This document shows positions 27,141 to 35,857 of a stretch of 64,000 nt of DNA, one piece after another; positions within the stretch are counted from its first letter, which is position 1, and each line of letters starts with the position of its first letter. The stretch comes from Martinezella dioscoreae (GTDB lineage: Bacteria; Pseudomonadota; Alphaproteobacteria; Rhizobiales; Rhizobiaceae). The notes under the pieces are model-generated. The model was not told the DNA's origin, made no database searches, and saw nothing but the letters and a program-made list of their open reading frames with translations. The position numbers and the translations under genes are program-made. The DNA is taken from NCBI RefSeq assembly GCF_009176305.1, contig NZ_BLAJ01000006.1, forward strand, positions 62,001 to 126,000. The letters are read 5' to 3'.

Positions 27141-27716
27141 TTAAACTAATCCAACTGACAGCACACGTGTATTCAATTCCTCGACCATCTGGCTCACGAG
27201 AAGTCTCGTGGCGCCACTTGCGCCGTTTTCACTGCCTTCCGCCCCTCGGCGCGAGGCGAGATTGGTGCGCTCGATCTGCCTCCTTAGGCCGCCACCCGCC
27301 CAATTTGTCCGCGTGTTCCTGTGTAAAATCCACAAACCATGTCGGTTGGACGCCAAACGTCTGATGCGTGGCCATCAGCACCTTAGCGACGGGTGCCTCA
27401 GCCGCTCCTCGGTTTGTTCGTCGAGCGCGTCGACGAAGTCTTCGGGCAGCCCCCTGTCAAGCAAATCCCGACGTCGCTCTTCAGGGGTAATGCTGACATA
27501 TTTTACCGGCTTCCCGATTGACGCGGAAATGCGCGCTGCAATTTCGTCCATCTTCAGGGCTTCAGGACCGGTCATGTCGAGACTTTCCCCCTCGTGACCA
27601 CCGTCTCGAAGCAGACGGTATGCGATCTTGGCAATATCCTCGGCGTCTATTGGCGAAAGCGATATGTTCCCGAAGGGAAGGCGGAGCGTAAGTGAGCGGA
27701 CCGGAGTGTGATCCAT
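27141..27716 (-). pseudogene. NmrA-like NAD(P)-binding protein, truncated and frameshifted
   Basis: The frame from 27716 reads LPFGNISLSPIDAEDIAKIA and LDMTGPEALKMDEIAARIS, the C-terminal half of an NmrA-like SDR. The N-terminal Rossmann half is missing. Near 27380 the frame ends early, while a second frame continues with HQTFGVQPTWFVDFTQEHAD, the expected C-terminus. The gene is broken both at its start and by this frameshift. Confidence 0.7.
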
Positions 27717-28242
27717 GCTTCGAAAGAACGTCCTGCATGTCGATCAATGGGATCGGATGCAGACGCCTTTGTGGTACGAAGAGGATATGTCCGCCCCGCA
27801 ACTTGAGCGTGAGCAGTAAGATGAACAGATCTACGGCCAACGTGAGCTCGACGGCGGCCCCCCTTTGGGCGGGTGGCAGGAAAGCGGCGATAGGTCGAGA
27901 CCTGCACTTATTGTTAAGCCGGCGCCTCCGTGGATTGCCCGCCATAAGTTCTCTTTTCAGCGATCGAGGCTTCAGGCGTGGCCGGATTGGGATTGATACA
28001 GGTTCCCCGCTAACGCATGACGCATCAGATCGCCGCCGGGCAGTTGGTTCCAATACTGGAAGCGTTCCGACCCCCGCCGATGCCTGTTTCCGTGCTCTAC
28101 CCGCAGAACCGTCACCTATCGTCGCGGATCAGGGTCTTCATTGACTGGCTCACCGAGGTGTTTCATGATCCCTAGGGCGGAGAAAGAGCGGTGATGTCCT
28201 GGGCATGAGATGTGGGAGGCTTAACGGTTGATGGATGACCGG
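27717..28242. other. Degraded sequence, no gene recognised
   Basis: Reading frames on both strands are arginine/serine-rich with no recognisable motif. It lies between two pseudogenes and is probably mixed decay. The N-terminal half of the NmrA-like gene was not found here. Confidence 0.4.
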
Positions 28243-28680
28243 GTGCGGATGAGCTCGCCGACGATTAGTCACAAGAACCGCTGCTTTCCACCACAGATCA
28301 TTGCTCGTGCAGTCTGGCTCTATTTCCGGTTCCTCTTAAGTCGGCGGTTGGTCGAGGACATGTTTCCGAGCGTGGCATCGTCGTGTCTTATGAAACGATC
28401 CGGCGATGGGGCTGCAAACTCGGTGTGGCTCACGCAAAGCCGTTGGGCAGAAGGAAACCTTCGCGAAATAATATCTGGTATTTGGACGAGGTGCTGATAT
28501 CCATCGGTCGGAAGCTTTGGCCACGGCGAGCCGTCGATCAGGATGAAATCGTCCAGGTCGTCGCGGCACGACAATGGCCAAACGGTTGCTTGTCAGACTG
28601 GCGAACAAGCAAGGCCTGTCGACGAAAACGCCCTTGTCACCGACAAGCTCAGTGCTTGCGACGGTCACTGTCGACACCAC
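28243..28680 (+). mobile_element. IS6-family transposase remnant
   Basis: Three frames in order rebuild an IS6-type DDE transposase: CFPPQIIARAVWLYFRF, then SYETIRRWGCKLG and YLDEVLISIGRKLWPRRAVD, then AKRLLVRLANKQGLS. LDEV holds the first catalytic Asp. Frameshifts near 28375 and 28570 and the missing C-terminal catalytic half make it inactive. Terminal inverted repeats were not identified. It marks past insertion in this decaying region. Confidence 0.82.
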
Positions 28681-28889
28681 GGCCATCACGCGTGACAATG
28701 CAAAGTAGATGATGGGCAAATTGGACCCTAGAGGCCAATCCGGCTGGACGTAGGATTGAGCGGATTACATGGCGACCGCCATCGGGCCACTGTCAGCGCG
28801 TATACCTCAACGCAGTCGTCGGTCTGGATGGTCGCCCGTTTATCTGATCAAGAGCATAAGCTATTGCCGCACCTCGTGCTGGAGCTTTT

Positions 28890-28921
28890 GAGCATGGCTA
28901 TCTCGATGGTCAAAAGGCACG
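28890..28921 (+). repeat. 32-base coding-like repeat, copy 1
   Basis: This segment matches 31633-31664 at 29 of 32 positions. In one frame both copies read EHGYLxGQKAR. Here it is joined directly to an HWE kinase remnant, suggesting recombination at this point. Confidence 0.6.
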
Positions 28922-29469
28922 TCAGTGCGTTGATTTCCGTCAGCGAACGGTCCGCCGAAACGGCAGGTTCATCTCTCGCCGACGATTGCGCGCGCGGGTC
29001 GCGGCATGGGCCGCCGCTCAGAACTTTGTGTTGAAAGAATCCGAAGGCGGCTCTGGTGAGGATGCTTCAACAAGTCTTTTTGGTCTGAAGTACGCGATCT
29101 TGTCGGCTCATCAGGACAAAGATGGCGCTCGTATAGTGGTTAAAGGACAGGACGGTCGCGTGAACAACGCGATGCTGACGTCGTTTGCCCTGCTTCTGCA
29201 CGAGTTCGCTACGAACGCGATAAAATATGGTTCACTTTCGGTAAACCGGGGGCGCGTCGAAATTGAGGTTACATACAACGATAGTGTCGTGCTGACGTGG
29301 ACAGAGGTCGTTGGACCACCGGCGCGGGTTTCCCGAAGGCTCGGCGGGCTTCGGATCGGAGCTTGAACGCATGACAATCGCGTCATTGAAGGGATCGATC
29401 CACCGAGAATGGCGTTCCGATGGGCTGCGCATCATCGTCGAAATTCCTAATCGCCCTTCGCACGGTTAG
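28922..29469 (+). pseudogene. HWE histidine kinase, N-terminally truncated and frameshifted
   Basis: Pieces read VSALISVSERSAETAGSSLA, then RARVAAWAAAQNFVL, LHEFATNAIKYGSLS (the N box) and LTWTEV (the W-x-E of HWE kinases). After another frameshift come GFGSELERMTIASLKGSI and a stop at 29467. The sensor domain and the phosphorylated His region are absent. It is a relic of a paralogue of the intact kinase next to it. Confidence 0.78.
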
Positions 29470-29566
29470 CTTGAATGTTGACTGGCCGGAACTCGGCGAC
29501 GACGACCCGGCTCGATTGAGCTAGGGGCCTCGTCAAAAGCGGCGGGATCATATTCCGACGCGGTCC

Positions 29567-30580
29567 TCAACCAAGCGACTCTTGCGGGATCCTCAAGCGG
29601 ATGCGCAAGCCGTCCGACATCCAATCTCGTGTAATCGAGCCCTTGAGGGCTTCCACTGCGACACTTTCCAATTGCGAGCCAAAACCAGTTGTGCCGGTCG
29701 GCGCCTGAACAGGGGGGCCGCCGGTTTCCACCCAATTCAAGTCGAGGCCATCTTCGTCCCGGACCTCGACATTGACTTGGCCTTCCGGTGACGATAGCGC
29801 GCCGTACTTTATCGAGTTCGTGACCAATTCGTGAAGAACCAAGGCGATCGACGTCAGTGCAACCGCACCGACCTCAATGTCGTTGCCTTTGGCAGTGATG
29901 CGTACGCTCTCCGAGTCCAGGTGGGCTGCGAAAATGGCTTGAATGAGCGCAAAGAGGCTGGCCGAACCGCTGGAGTGTGCCACGCCGCCGCCCTTGCCCA
30001 AAACGAGGTCGTGGGCGACGGACAGTGCTCTGATACGCGCGCGTAGGTCACCGGCAAGGTCGCCAGCGTTCGTGGTTGTTCGTTCGCTCAGGGACACGAG
30101 CGAATGCATGATGGCGAAGAGGTTCTTCACCCGGTGGCTCATCTCGCGCAACAGAAGATCTTGCCTCTCAATCAACCGCTTTCGCTCCGAGATGTCCCGG
30201 ACAATCTTGGAAGCGCCGACAATTACGCCATCCTTGTCACGGACGGGTGAAATCGTCAGTGAAATCTCAACAAGGGTACCATCTTTGCGGCGCCTCACCG
30301 TTTCATAATGCTCAATCCGCTTGCCAGCCCGAATTGAGGCGATGATGGCCGCTTCCTCGTTCAGTCGATCGGGTGGCACGATAATGGTGATGGGCTGTCC
30401 GATTGCGTCGGCGGCGAGAAAACCGAACAACCGCTCGGCGCTCTTATTCCAACTCGTGATTACGCCGTCGACGGATTTGCTGATGATGGCGTCCTCGGAG
30501 CTTTCGACGATGGCGGCAAGCCAAGCGTCAGCCGATAGGGACAGGGCGGCCGAATGAACATCTTTGCGTTCCTGTGACAA
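29567..30580 (-). CDS. PAS-domain HWE-family sensor histidine kinase
   Basis: A 337-residue soluble kinase. A PAS domain spans about residues 20-135 (AIVESSEDAIISKSVDGVIT then SWNKSAERLFG). The phospho-acceptor His is in REMSHRVKNLFAI near 150, the N box HELVTNSIKYG near 255, and the diagnostic W-x-E in LNWVETGGPP near 285. No membrane segments, so it senses a cytoplasmic signal. HWE kinases feed light, redox or general-stress pathways in alphaproteobacteria. It is divergent from the single-domain response regulator at 30885, its likely partner. Confidence 0.92.
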   Translation of the reverse strand: MSQERKDVHSAALSLSADAWLAAIVESSEDAIISKSVDGVITSWNKSAERLFGFLAADAIGQPITIIVPPDRLNEEAAIIASIRAGKRIEHYETVRRRKDGTLVEISLTISPVRDKDGVIVGASKIVRDISERKRLIERQDLLLREMSHRVKNLFAIMHSLVSLSERTTTNAGDLAGDLRARIRALSVAHDLVLGKGGGVAHSSGSASLFALIQAIFAAHLDSESVRITAKGNDIEVGAVALTSIALVLHELVTNSIKYGALSSPEGQVNVEVRDEDGLDLNWVETGGPPVQAPTGTTGFGSQLESVAVEALKGSITRDWMSDGLRIRLRIPQESLG

Positions 30581-30884
30581 TTGCTTCTCCTTCTCTTGCG
30601 CTGTCGCAGATTGCGAGAATCAATTCACCTTTCCGTCTCTCCGATTGACCGCGTTTCGACTCCTTGGATCGATCGGAGGAACCGCATGATTATTTCCACT
30701 GTATAATGACTACCGGGCCCAGAAGTTTCAACATTGATGATGTCTCCAGCGGGCGCGCGGTAGAGTCTCCCGCTGGACATGGCGATTGTCCATTTAGAAT
30801 GCGCAACCCTCATAGCCTGGCATCCGGAACCTTTCTATTGATGAGATGTTGTAATGCCTAAAAGCGCCGCCGCCTGCCGGACCA
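30581..30884. promoter_or_regulatory. Divergent control region between kinase and response regulator
   Basis: No gene here. It contains the EcfG-like promoter at 30826 facing the response regulator. No comparable promoter faces the kinase. Confidence 0.5.
30826..30850 (+). promoter_or_regulatory. EcfG-type (general stress) promoter
   Basis: GGAAC at 30826-30830 is followed after 17 bases by GTT at 30848-30850, fitting the alphaproteobacterial EcfG pattern GGAAC-N16/17-GTT. It lies 35 bases before the response regulator start. Confidence 0.6.
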
Positions 30885-31319
30885 ATGATGTCCAGCAAGG
30901 TGCACAAGAGCCTCTTCGGGACCTCCATGCGAATTCTTGTGGTTGAAGATGAAGCCCTGATCGCCATTGATATGGAATATGTCCTGCGCTCGTCCGGCTA
31001 TGACGTTGCGGGGCCGGTCGGCAATCGAGAGGATGCGTCCCGGATGGGAGCCAACGTCGATATCGCCCTTGTCGATGTTCATCTCAGCGATGGTAAGACA
31101 GGTCCGTTACTGGCAGCAGATCTTGCTCAGGTGCACGGTGTCACCGTTATATTCGCAACAGCCAATCCGGAAATCGTCGCCGCCGATCCTCACGCCATCG
31201 GGGTGCTTGTGAAGCCTGTCTTTGCTTCCGATCTCCTTAACACCATAGAGTATGCCGTCGCCCTTCGCAACGGCGTGCCCGCCGAGGCGCCCCCTTGTCT
31301 GATACGGCATCAGCCATAG
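30885..31319 (+). CDS. Single-domain response regulator
   Basis: A receiver-only protein of 144 residues. The acidic pair is in ILVVEDEALIAID, the phospho-acceptor Asp in ALVDVHLSDG, and the conserved Lys in LVKPVF. It lacks an output domain, so it acts by phosphotransfer or protein contact. Start is 30885 (adjacent ATG 30888), or 30927 (MRILVVEDE); none has a strong ribosome site. A stress-type promoter precedes it and an HWE kinase is divergent. Broken paralogues lie at 34114 and 37370. Confidence 0.88.
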   Translation: MMSSKVHKSLFGTSMRILVVEDEALIAIDMEYVLRSSGYDVAGPVGNREDASRMGANVDIALVDVHLSDGKTGPLLAADLAQVHGVTVIFATANPEIVAADPHAIGVLVKPVFASDLLNTIEYAVALRNGVPAEAPPCLIRHQP

Positions 31320-31743
31320 CCTTCTTGCCGCCGACCTCCGGCGATGTCGACGCTCAACCAGCCTAGGAGCGAGCCGAAACATCGCCTGCCTGCCGGCTTA
31401 ACCTGAGGAGAAAAGGTGATGCGCAATCAAATTCTCATGCCTCCGGCTGGCCTCAGCTTGACGCCCGCGCGACCGTATTCGCATCGGGCGGGGAGTAACT
31501 GGATTTTCGGATTTGGAAGCCTCCGCAGAGGTAGTCAGAAAGACTTGTGAGCGTGGAGACGACGCAGGCATGCGCGACATGGACGATGAAGAGAACCTCT
31601 ATCCGGAAGGAAGCACGCGCACCAAGGTCTTCGAGCATGGTTATCTTAATGGTCAAAAGGCACGGCAATAGGACATGTTCGCCAGCTTGAACGGTCGGAC
31701 CTTGAGATGTCAGAGAATTCCTTGAGATTCTTCATCATGATTC
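31320..31743. other. Gap with a short coding-like repeat
   Basis: No established gene. A 33-codon frame at 31570-31671 (MRDMDDEENLYPEGSTRTKV...) ends in the EHGYLNGQKARQ segment repeated at 28890. It has no clear ribosome site and may be the tail of a lost gene. Confidence 0.35.
31633..31664 (+). repeat. 32-base coding-like repeat, copy 2
   Basis: 29 of 32 positions match 28890-28921, and the amino-acid reading EHGYLNGQKAR is kept. The distance between copies is 2.7 kb and both are in the same orientation. Confidence 0.6.
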
Positions 31744-32085
31744 ATGGTATTCGCAGGCACCGCAGAGGTTTTCTCCGCGATGCCGAGGGAAGCCGGTGGG
31801 CGCCGTCATCAATATGGGATTTTCACTTATTTGGGAGATGCCAGTTCTCATTCACTGGGATGGCTTTTGTACCAGGCCATAAACGGTCCAAGAGGGGCGC
31901 TGCGGTATCTGCAGAATGGGTTTGAGCGACATTCGGGCCAACGTTATTGGCACGCGGCATATTCCTGCCAAATCGCCCTTCGCTATCGCTCCGCTCCTGA
32001 AATTGCTCGCGAGTCTTTTATCTCCGCCTGTGACAATGCCAGAACCGGAGCTAGCTGGGTCGGCTCGTATGCGGCTTTCATTTAG
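31744..32085 (+). CDS. DUF982-like small protein
   Basis: A 113-residue frame whose second half (AINGPRGALRYLQNGFERHS, RYWHAAYSCQIAL, ARESFISACDNA) follows the pattern of DUF982, short proteins numerous in Rhizobiales and of unknown role. The N-terminal 40 residues are atypical and the start lacks a ribosome site, so the gene may be partly degraded. Confidence 0.5.
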   Translation: MVFAGTAEVFSAMPREAGGRRHQYGIFTYLGDASSHSLGWLLYQAINGPRGALRYLQNGFERHSGQRYWHAAYSCQIALRYRSAPEIARESFISACDNARTGASWVGSYAAFI

Positions 32086-32615
32086 ATGCCGCGAAAGATC
32101 TATCCAGGCGTGCCGAACTGATCAGCGATCTTACGTCCGACCGTTGATAATGCGGCGCGCTGCATCATTTTCGTTGAGAATAGCACAGAAGATGCGCGCC
32201 TCCTCTCTCCGGCAAGTTGTCGAGCTCCCAAGTCGTGGGCTTGGCGGTTTTGCCGGTAAACACATCCTAGACGGTCCAGGAGAAGTCCGGCTCCTGGCGG
32301 AGGGCATATCGTCTTGTCGTTGGCCCCATCGCATTTTCGTGAAAGATGGCAACGGCCGAATTGGTCTTCGCGTTCATCGATCACGGCGAAACTGTCGGAA
32401 TAGTCTGTGCAGACGCCTCATCTGCGGAAGTCATTTGCCTGCTTCCTGATTATATTTTCCGCCATGACTTGTCATATCGGAAATAGAGCCTATGTTACCT
32501 CCATCGACCATTGCTTGTGACGTCGCTCAAGAGCCTCGTGCTCTTCCTCGGATTCCCTCTCAACTAATCGATCTCATCCCGCAAGGTATCGCGGGAACAA
32601 CAACGATTGCTTCGA
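32086..32615. other. Gap, nothing recognised, includes cspA leader
   Basis: Frames on both strands look like noise. The last 100 or so bases probably form the 5' leader of the cold shock gene. Confidence 0.4.
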
Positions 32616-32627
32616 AAGGAAATCGTT

Positions 32628-32837
32628 ATGAACACTGGCACCGTTAAGTGGTTCAATTCCGCAAAAGGCTTCGGCTTTATTCAACCCGATAATGGCAGCA
32701 CGGATGTTTTCGTGCATATTTCCGCCGTTGAACGTGCTGGAATGAATTCCCTGAATGATGGTCAGAAGATCCGCTACGACATCGTGCAGGACCGAAGGTC
32801 GGGCAAGAGTTCGGCCGACAATCTTCAGGCTGCTTGA
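32628..32837 (+). CDS. cspA: Cold shock protein, CspA family
   Basis: A 69-residue single cold-shock domain. RNP1 KGFGFI and RNP2 VFVHIS are both present after GTVKWFN. It binds single-stranded nucleic acid and melts RNA structure. AAAGGA lies six bases before the ATG. A terminator follows it, then the small gene at 32943 and ribosomal protein S21. csp and rpsU are commonly neighbours in rhizobia. Confidence 0.95.
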   Translation: MNTGTVKWFNSAKGFGFIQPDNGSTDVFVHISAVERAGMNSLNDGQKIRYDIVQDRRSGKSSADNLQAA

Positions 32838-32898
32838 TATTGTCATTCTCTCTTGCTGACCACGGATGTACTGGCAGCTGGGGTGAATGGTGCTGAGA

Positions 32899-32929
32899 GG
32901 TCGGGGTAACGCCCGGCCTTTTATTTTTT
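32899..32929 (+). terminator. Rho-independent terminator after cspA
   Basis: GGTCGGG (32899-32905) and CCCGGCC (32912-32918) form a stem with one G-U pair and a six-base loop, followed at once by TTTTATTTTTT. Confidence 0.8.
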
Positions 32930-32942
32930 CACGGAGCGGGAC

Positions 32943-33230
32943 ATGAAAAACCGGCAATACCGGATCGGCGACACCATCCTGTTGAAACACGGTGTTCTTG
33001 GAGCTTCCGGCCCATCGGGGCGCGGTCGAATTGTCTGTCGTTTGCCCGACTCCCAGGGCAGTGTGCAATATCGCGTGCAGTTTGAATTCGAGAATTTCGA
33101 ACGGCGGATCCTCCAAATCGACATTGATGTTGTCGCATCGCCACCCTCGCTGCTGGAGAAAAGTTCCCCGCGAGAAGGAAAGCCGTCCAACTGGCTCAAT
33201 TCACACGCAATTCGTATCAAGAAAAACTAA
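32943..33230 (+). CDS. Conserved small hypothetical protein
   Basis: A 95-residue protein beginning MKNRQYRIGDTILLKHGVLG, with a beta-rich middle (QYRVQFEFENFERRILQIDI) and a lysine-ending tail. GGAG lies eight bases before the ATG. The YRIGDTILLK opening suggests a small barrel fold, but no named family is recognised. It lies just before rpsU on the same strand and may be co-transcribed. Confidence 0.7.
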   Translation: MKNRQYRIGDTILLKHGVLGASGPSGRGRIVCRLPDSQGSVQYRVQFEFENFERRILQIDIDVVASPPSLLEKSSPREGKPSNWLNSHAIRIKKN

Positions 33231-33244
33231 TCGAAGGAGCAATC

Positions 33245-33487
33245 TTGCTAGTAGATGTAAGGGACAACAATGTCGATCAGGCGCTTCGCATTTTGAAGAA
33301 GAAGATGCAGCGCGAGGGCCTGTTTCGGGAAATGAGAGCGCGCCGCGCCTATGAAAAGCCGTCAGAAAAACGCGCCCGCGAGAAATCCGAGGCGATCCGC
33401 CGGAGCCGCAAGCTCGCCCGCAAGCAAGCCCAGCGTGAGGGGTTGCTTTCCGTCCGCAAAAAGAAAGCGGTCGCAAGTTCACGCTAA
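33245..33487 (+). CDS. rpsU: 30S ribosomal protein S21
   Basis: An 80-residue basic protein. VRDNNVDQALRILKKKMQRE and YEKPSEKRAREKSEAIRRSR are the S21 family pattern. The start is TTG 33245, with GAAGGAG six bases upstream. S21 helps the 30S subunit engage the message. Many rhizobia carry more than one rpsU, so this may be an accessory, stress-linked copy (inference from location beside cspA). Confidence 0.93.
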   Translation: MLVDVRDNNVDQALRILKKKMQREGLFREMRARRAYEKPSEKRAREKSEAIRRSRKLARKQAQREGLLSVRKKKAVASSR

Positions 33488-33522
33488 CCGATTCTTTTCG
33501 CCATCCCTCGTTAGGAGATGTC

Positions 33523-33729
33523 ATGACCGTGACGAAAGAGAAGCTTTTCAAGCAGGCAAGGGTTTCGCCTCAGGATAAGATATCCGCGACCGATTTAGCG
33601 GCGAGGGAAATTACCGCTGCTGAAACCGCTAGCCGCGAGAAAAAGACGGAAAAACTCCGTGCGCTCCGCCTGGCGCAGCCCGTCGTGGAACCCGCCAAGC
33701 AGTCGAAAAAGCGGCAAAAGTTAGCTTAA
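33523..33729 (+). CDS. Small basic protein, unknown function
   Basis: A 68-residue lysine- and alanine-rich protein, likely helical throughout (AAREITAAETASREKKTEKL) and ending KKRQKLA. AGGAG lies six bases before the ATG. It follows rpsU after 35 bases on the same strand. A nucleic-acid or ribosome-linked role is possible from charge and context only. Confidence 0.65.
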   Translation: MTVTKEKLFKQARVSPQDKISATDLAAREITAAETASREKKTEKLRALRLAQPVVEPAKQSKKRQKLA

Positions 33730-33830
33730 ACCTGCTTCCGCCGCTTCATTCAGACTCATGGGAACTGCGTACATGAACGCGCTGTGGCCCCACCGCTCCC
33801 CGTGCGCGTGAATCTATTATACCGCACAGC

Positions 33831-34117
33831 ATGATGTTCCACGAGCTGGCAACGAATGCGTTGAAATATGGCGCATCATCCGCTCCGGACGGTGAGTTGC
33901 AGGTTCAATGGTCGTTGGAGGAGGGGCTGGGGACCGCTCGGATTTCTTATGCCGGTGGCGTGAAGCGGGTGGCCCTGGGGTCCCGCCGCCGAAGAGAAAA
34001 GGGTACGACACCGAATTGATCGAAGGTACCTGCCGGCATCTTGGTGGAACCGCGGAACTTAACTTCGATCCAAAAGGTTTGACAGCAATTATCAATCTCC
34101 CCTGGACACGCTTGTGA
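33831..34117 (+). pseudogene. HWE/HisKA_2 kinase C-terminal remnant
   Basis: The first frame reads FHELATNALKYGASSAPDGE, the N box of an HWE-type kinase. After a frameshift near 33950 a second frame continues PPKRKGYDTELIEGTCRHLG and ends at 34117, where the next pseudogene begins. Everything before the N box is missing. Confidence 0.78.
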
Positions 34118-34486
34118 GCGAACCTGAAAATGGCGAGGTCATGCGCAGGATCGTTCTCGTAGTCGAAGACGAGTTTTTCATCGCGATAGAGCGGGAAAGC
34201 GTCTTGACCAAAGAGGGATTTGAGGTCTTGGGGCCGGCGAGCTCCGTGCACCAGGCGTTTGAACTGTTGAAGAGCCAACGTCCGGATGCCGCCGTGCCGG
34301 ATGTCACTCTCAATGGCGAGAAGGTTACGCCCGTCGCTCTCCTTTTAAAGTCCTGAGGCGTGCCGTTCGTCCTCGCCAGCGCGAGCGATGCGGCCGAACT
34401 TGCCCGGCATGATATCTTCGCCAAGGTGCTCAATCTCGGGAAACCACGGACATGAAACACCTTGTGGAGGTTGTTCGGTCGCTTTG
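34114..34486 (+). pseudogene. Response regulator, nonsense and frameshift mutated
   Basis: A receiver domain begins RRIVLVVEDEFFIAIERESV and keeps its Asp in PDVTLNGE. A TGA at 34354 interrupts it after LLLKS. The same frame resumes with GVPFVLASASDAAELARHDI then NLGKP, where a one-base loss shifts the frame before DMKHLVEVVRSL. It overlaps the kinase remnant by four bases, so the original kinase-regulator pair was an operon. Confidence 0.78.
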
Positions 34487-34547
34487 AGGTTCCGCTGGAG
34501 GATCGATAATCGTCGCTTTGTGAGCCCCGATCCGATTCCCGCTCGTT

Positions 34548-34572
34548 GGAACCGACGACGGCACGAGAAGTT
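34548..34572 (+). promoter_or_regulatory. EcfG-type promoter
   Basis: GGAAC at 34548-34552, 17 bases, then GTT at 34570-34572, about 20 bases before the ATG at 34593. Confidence 0.6.
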
Positions 34573-34592
34573 TCCCTTTGAAGGAGACTGCC

Positions 34593-35048
34593 ATGACTGA
34601 GAAAAAGAAGATCGTTGAAGTGAAGGTGAGGACCGACGAGGGCGAAGCGGTGCCGATGGGCATCATGAACGCCAGCCAAGCGACCAAACTTTCGGAGGGT
34701 CTTGATGTCGTGGTCTCCCCCTCGGATGGCGAGACAGGTGCCGGCGATCATGAAGAGCTGAAACCTGTGGTCAGTCATGGCGCTGCGAATCCTGTGTTTC
34801 CGTCACCAACCGCCAACACAGAGGCTGACCGCGCCAAGGAAGCGCGGTCCGTCGTGCGCGATGCTTTGGACAGTCTGGTTGCATCGGCGAATGAAGCGGG
34901 CTGGAGCACGCGCGAAATCGTTGTCGCGATCCTCGAAGCAGGAAGGTTCCTCGAAAAAGCAAATGCCGCCGATCCAGATCCCGCCGAAGATCCGGCCATC
35001 AGCGATATCGCACGCGAGCAGATTGGTCACGGGGAGCAATATGACTAG
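34593..35048 (+). CDS. Hypothetical protein, probable general-stress gene
   Basis: A 151-residue acidic soluble protein. The C-terminal part has a helical stretch with ARSVVRDALDSLVASANEAG then WSTREIVVAILEAG. No family recognised. AAGGAG lies seven bases before ATG 34593, and the GGAAC-N17-GTT promoter just upstream suggests EcfG control. Confidence 0.75.
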   Translation: MTEKKKIVEVKVRTDEGEAVPMGIMNASQATKLSEGLDVVVSPSDGETGAGDHEELKPVVSHGAANPVFPSPTANTEADRAKEARSVVRDALDSLVASANEAGWSTREIVVAILEAGRFLEKANAADPDPAEDPAISDIAREQIGHGEQYD

Positions 35049-35319
35049 AGGATCGGCTAATGCTCGCCTGTGCGAGTCTGGATCAACTCTTGATAGAGTA
35101 GCTTGAACATCCGCGGCTGACAATCACTCGCGATACTTTACTTCGCTTGCGCAACGAAACGAAAAGCTTCAACCACGTCGAAGCTCAGAGTCTCGAAAAT
35201 ATAGGGGAAGCGACGCATAGCGAAGTTATTAGGAGGCACATTCATTGGTAACGACAATGATTTGGCTCTCCCCGCGGCCCATCGCCACCGATCGGATATG
35301 TGTATTTTGGTCGGCCATT
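35049..35319. other. Gap before iron permease-like gene
   Basis: No gene recognised. Its right end adjoins the EcfG-like promoter at 35320. Confidence 0.5.
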
Positions 35320-35345
35320 GGAACGTACGTGATGTCATTCGCGTT
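35320..35345 (+). promoter_or_regulatory. EcfG-type promoter
   Basis: GGAAC at 35320-35324, 17 bases, then CGTT at 35342-35345, about 28 bases before the ATG at 35374. Confidence 0.6.
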
Positions 35346-35373
35346 ATTGCTTGCCGGATAACGCGAGGCCAAT

Positions 35374-35784
35374 ATGAGCAAAAGCACTGCATCGAATTTC
35401 TTTTCCCAATTCGCGACAACGATTGCCGACTGGTCTGGTCGTCCAGCAACTTTCGTGCTCGCCGTAATACTTGTTCTGGCTTGGGCAATTACTGGCCCGA
35501 TTTTTAACTATTCGGAGACGTGGCAGTTGGTGATTAACACTGGAACGACCATCATCACTTTCCTGATGGTCTTTGTTCTCCAGAACTCGCAAAACCGCGA
35601 CGGAAAGGCACTTCAAGCTAAGCTCGATGAGTTGATCTTGACGTCACAGGCCCATAACAAATTCGTAGGCATTGAGAAGCTTGACGAAGAATCCTTGCGG
35701 AGGATGAGCAAAACGCTGGCCGAAGAAGCTGACTGTATCGAAGAAGTCGCCGACGGAAAGACGAACGCGCGTCAACCGGTGTGA
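35374..35784 (+). CDS. Low-affinity iron permease family protein
   Basis: A 136-residue membrane protein with two hydrophobic segments, about 25-43 (TFVLAVILVLAWAITGPIF) and 50-70 (LVINTGTTIITFLMVFVLQN). The GRPATF, WQLVINTGTTIITFLMVF and QNxQNRD pattern is that of the low-affinity iron permease family. Real iron transport by the short bacterial forms is not established to my knowledge. The C-terminal 65 residues are cytoplasmic and acidic. Preceded by an EcfG-like promoter. Confidence 0.85.
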   Translation: MSKSTASNFFSQFATTIADWSGRPATFVLAVILVLAWAITGPIFNYSETWQLVINTGTTIITFLMVFVLQNSQNRDGKALQAKLDELILTSQAHNKFVGIEKLDEESLRRMSKTLAEEADCIEEVADGKTNARQPV

Positions 35785-35857
35785 TCTGTTGCTTTTCTCA
35801 ACCTGGACGTTGAAAGCGATCATCGACGGAATCACTCCGCCGATGATCGAGCCCATC

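Noticed and set aside
27692..28144. 150-codon plus-strand frame
   Set aside because: No ribosome site; composition resembles random GC-rich sequence in a decayed region.
31916..32449. 177-codon plus-strand frame
   Set aside because: Arginine/serine-rich with no ribosome site or motif; overlaps the better supported DUF982-like frame.
32594..32627. GGAAC upstream of cspA
   Set aside because: The nearest CGTT is 25 bases away, outside EcfG spacing.
34056..34076. GGAAC followed 18 bases later by GTT
   Set aside because: Inside a kinase pseudogene and with longer spacing than the four accepted sites; likely coincidence.
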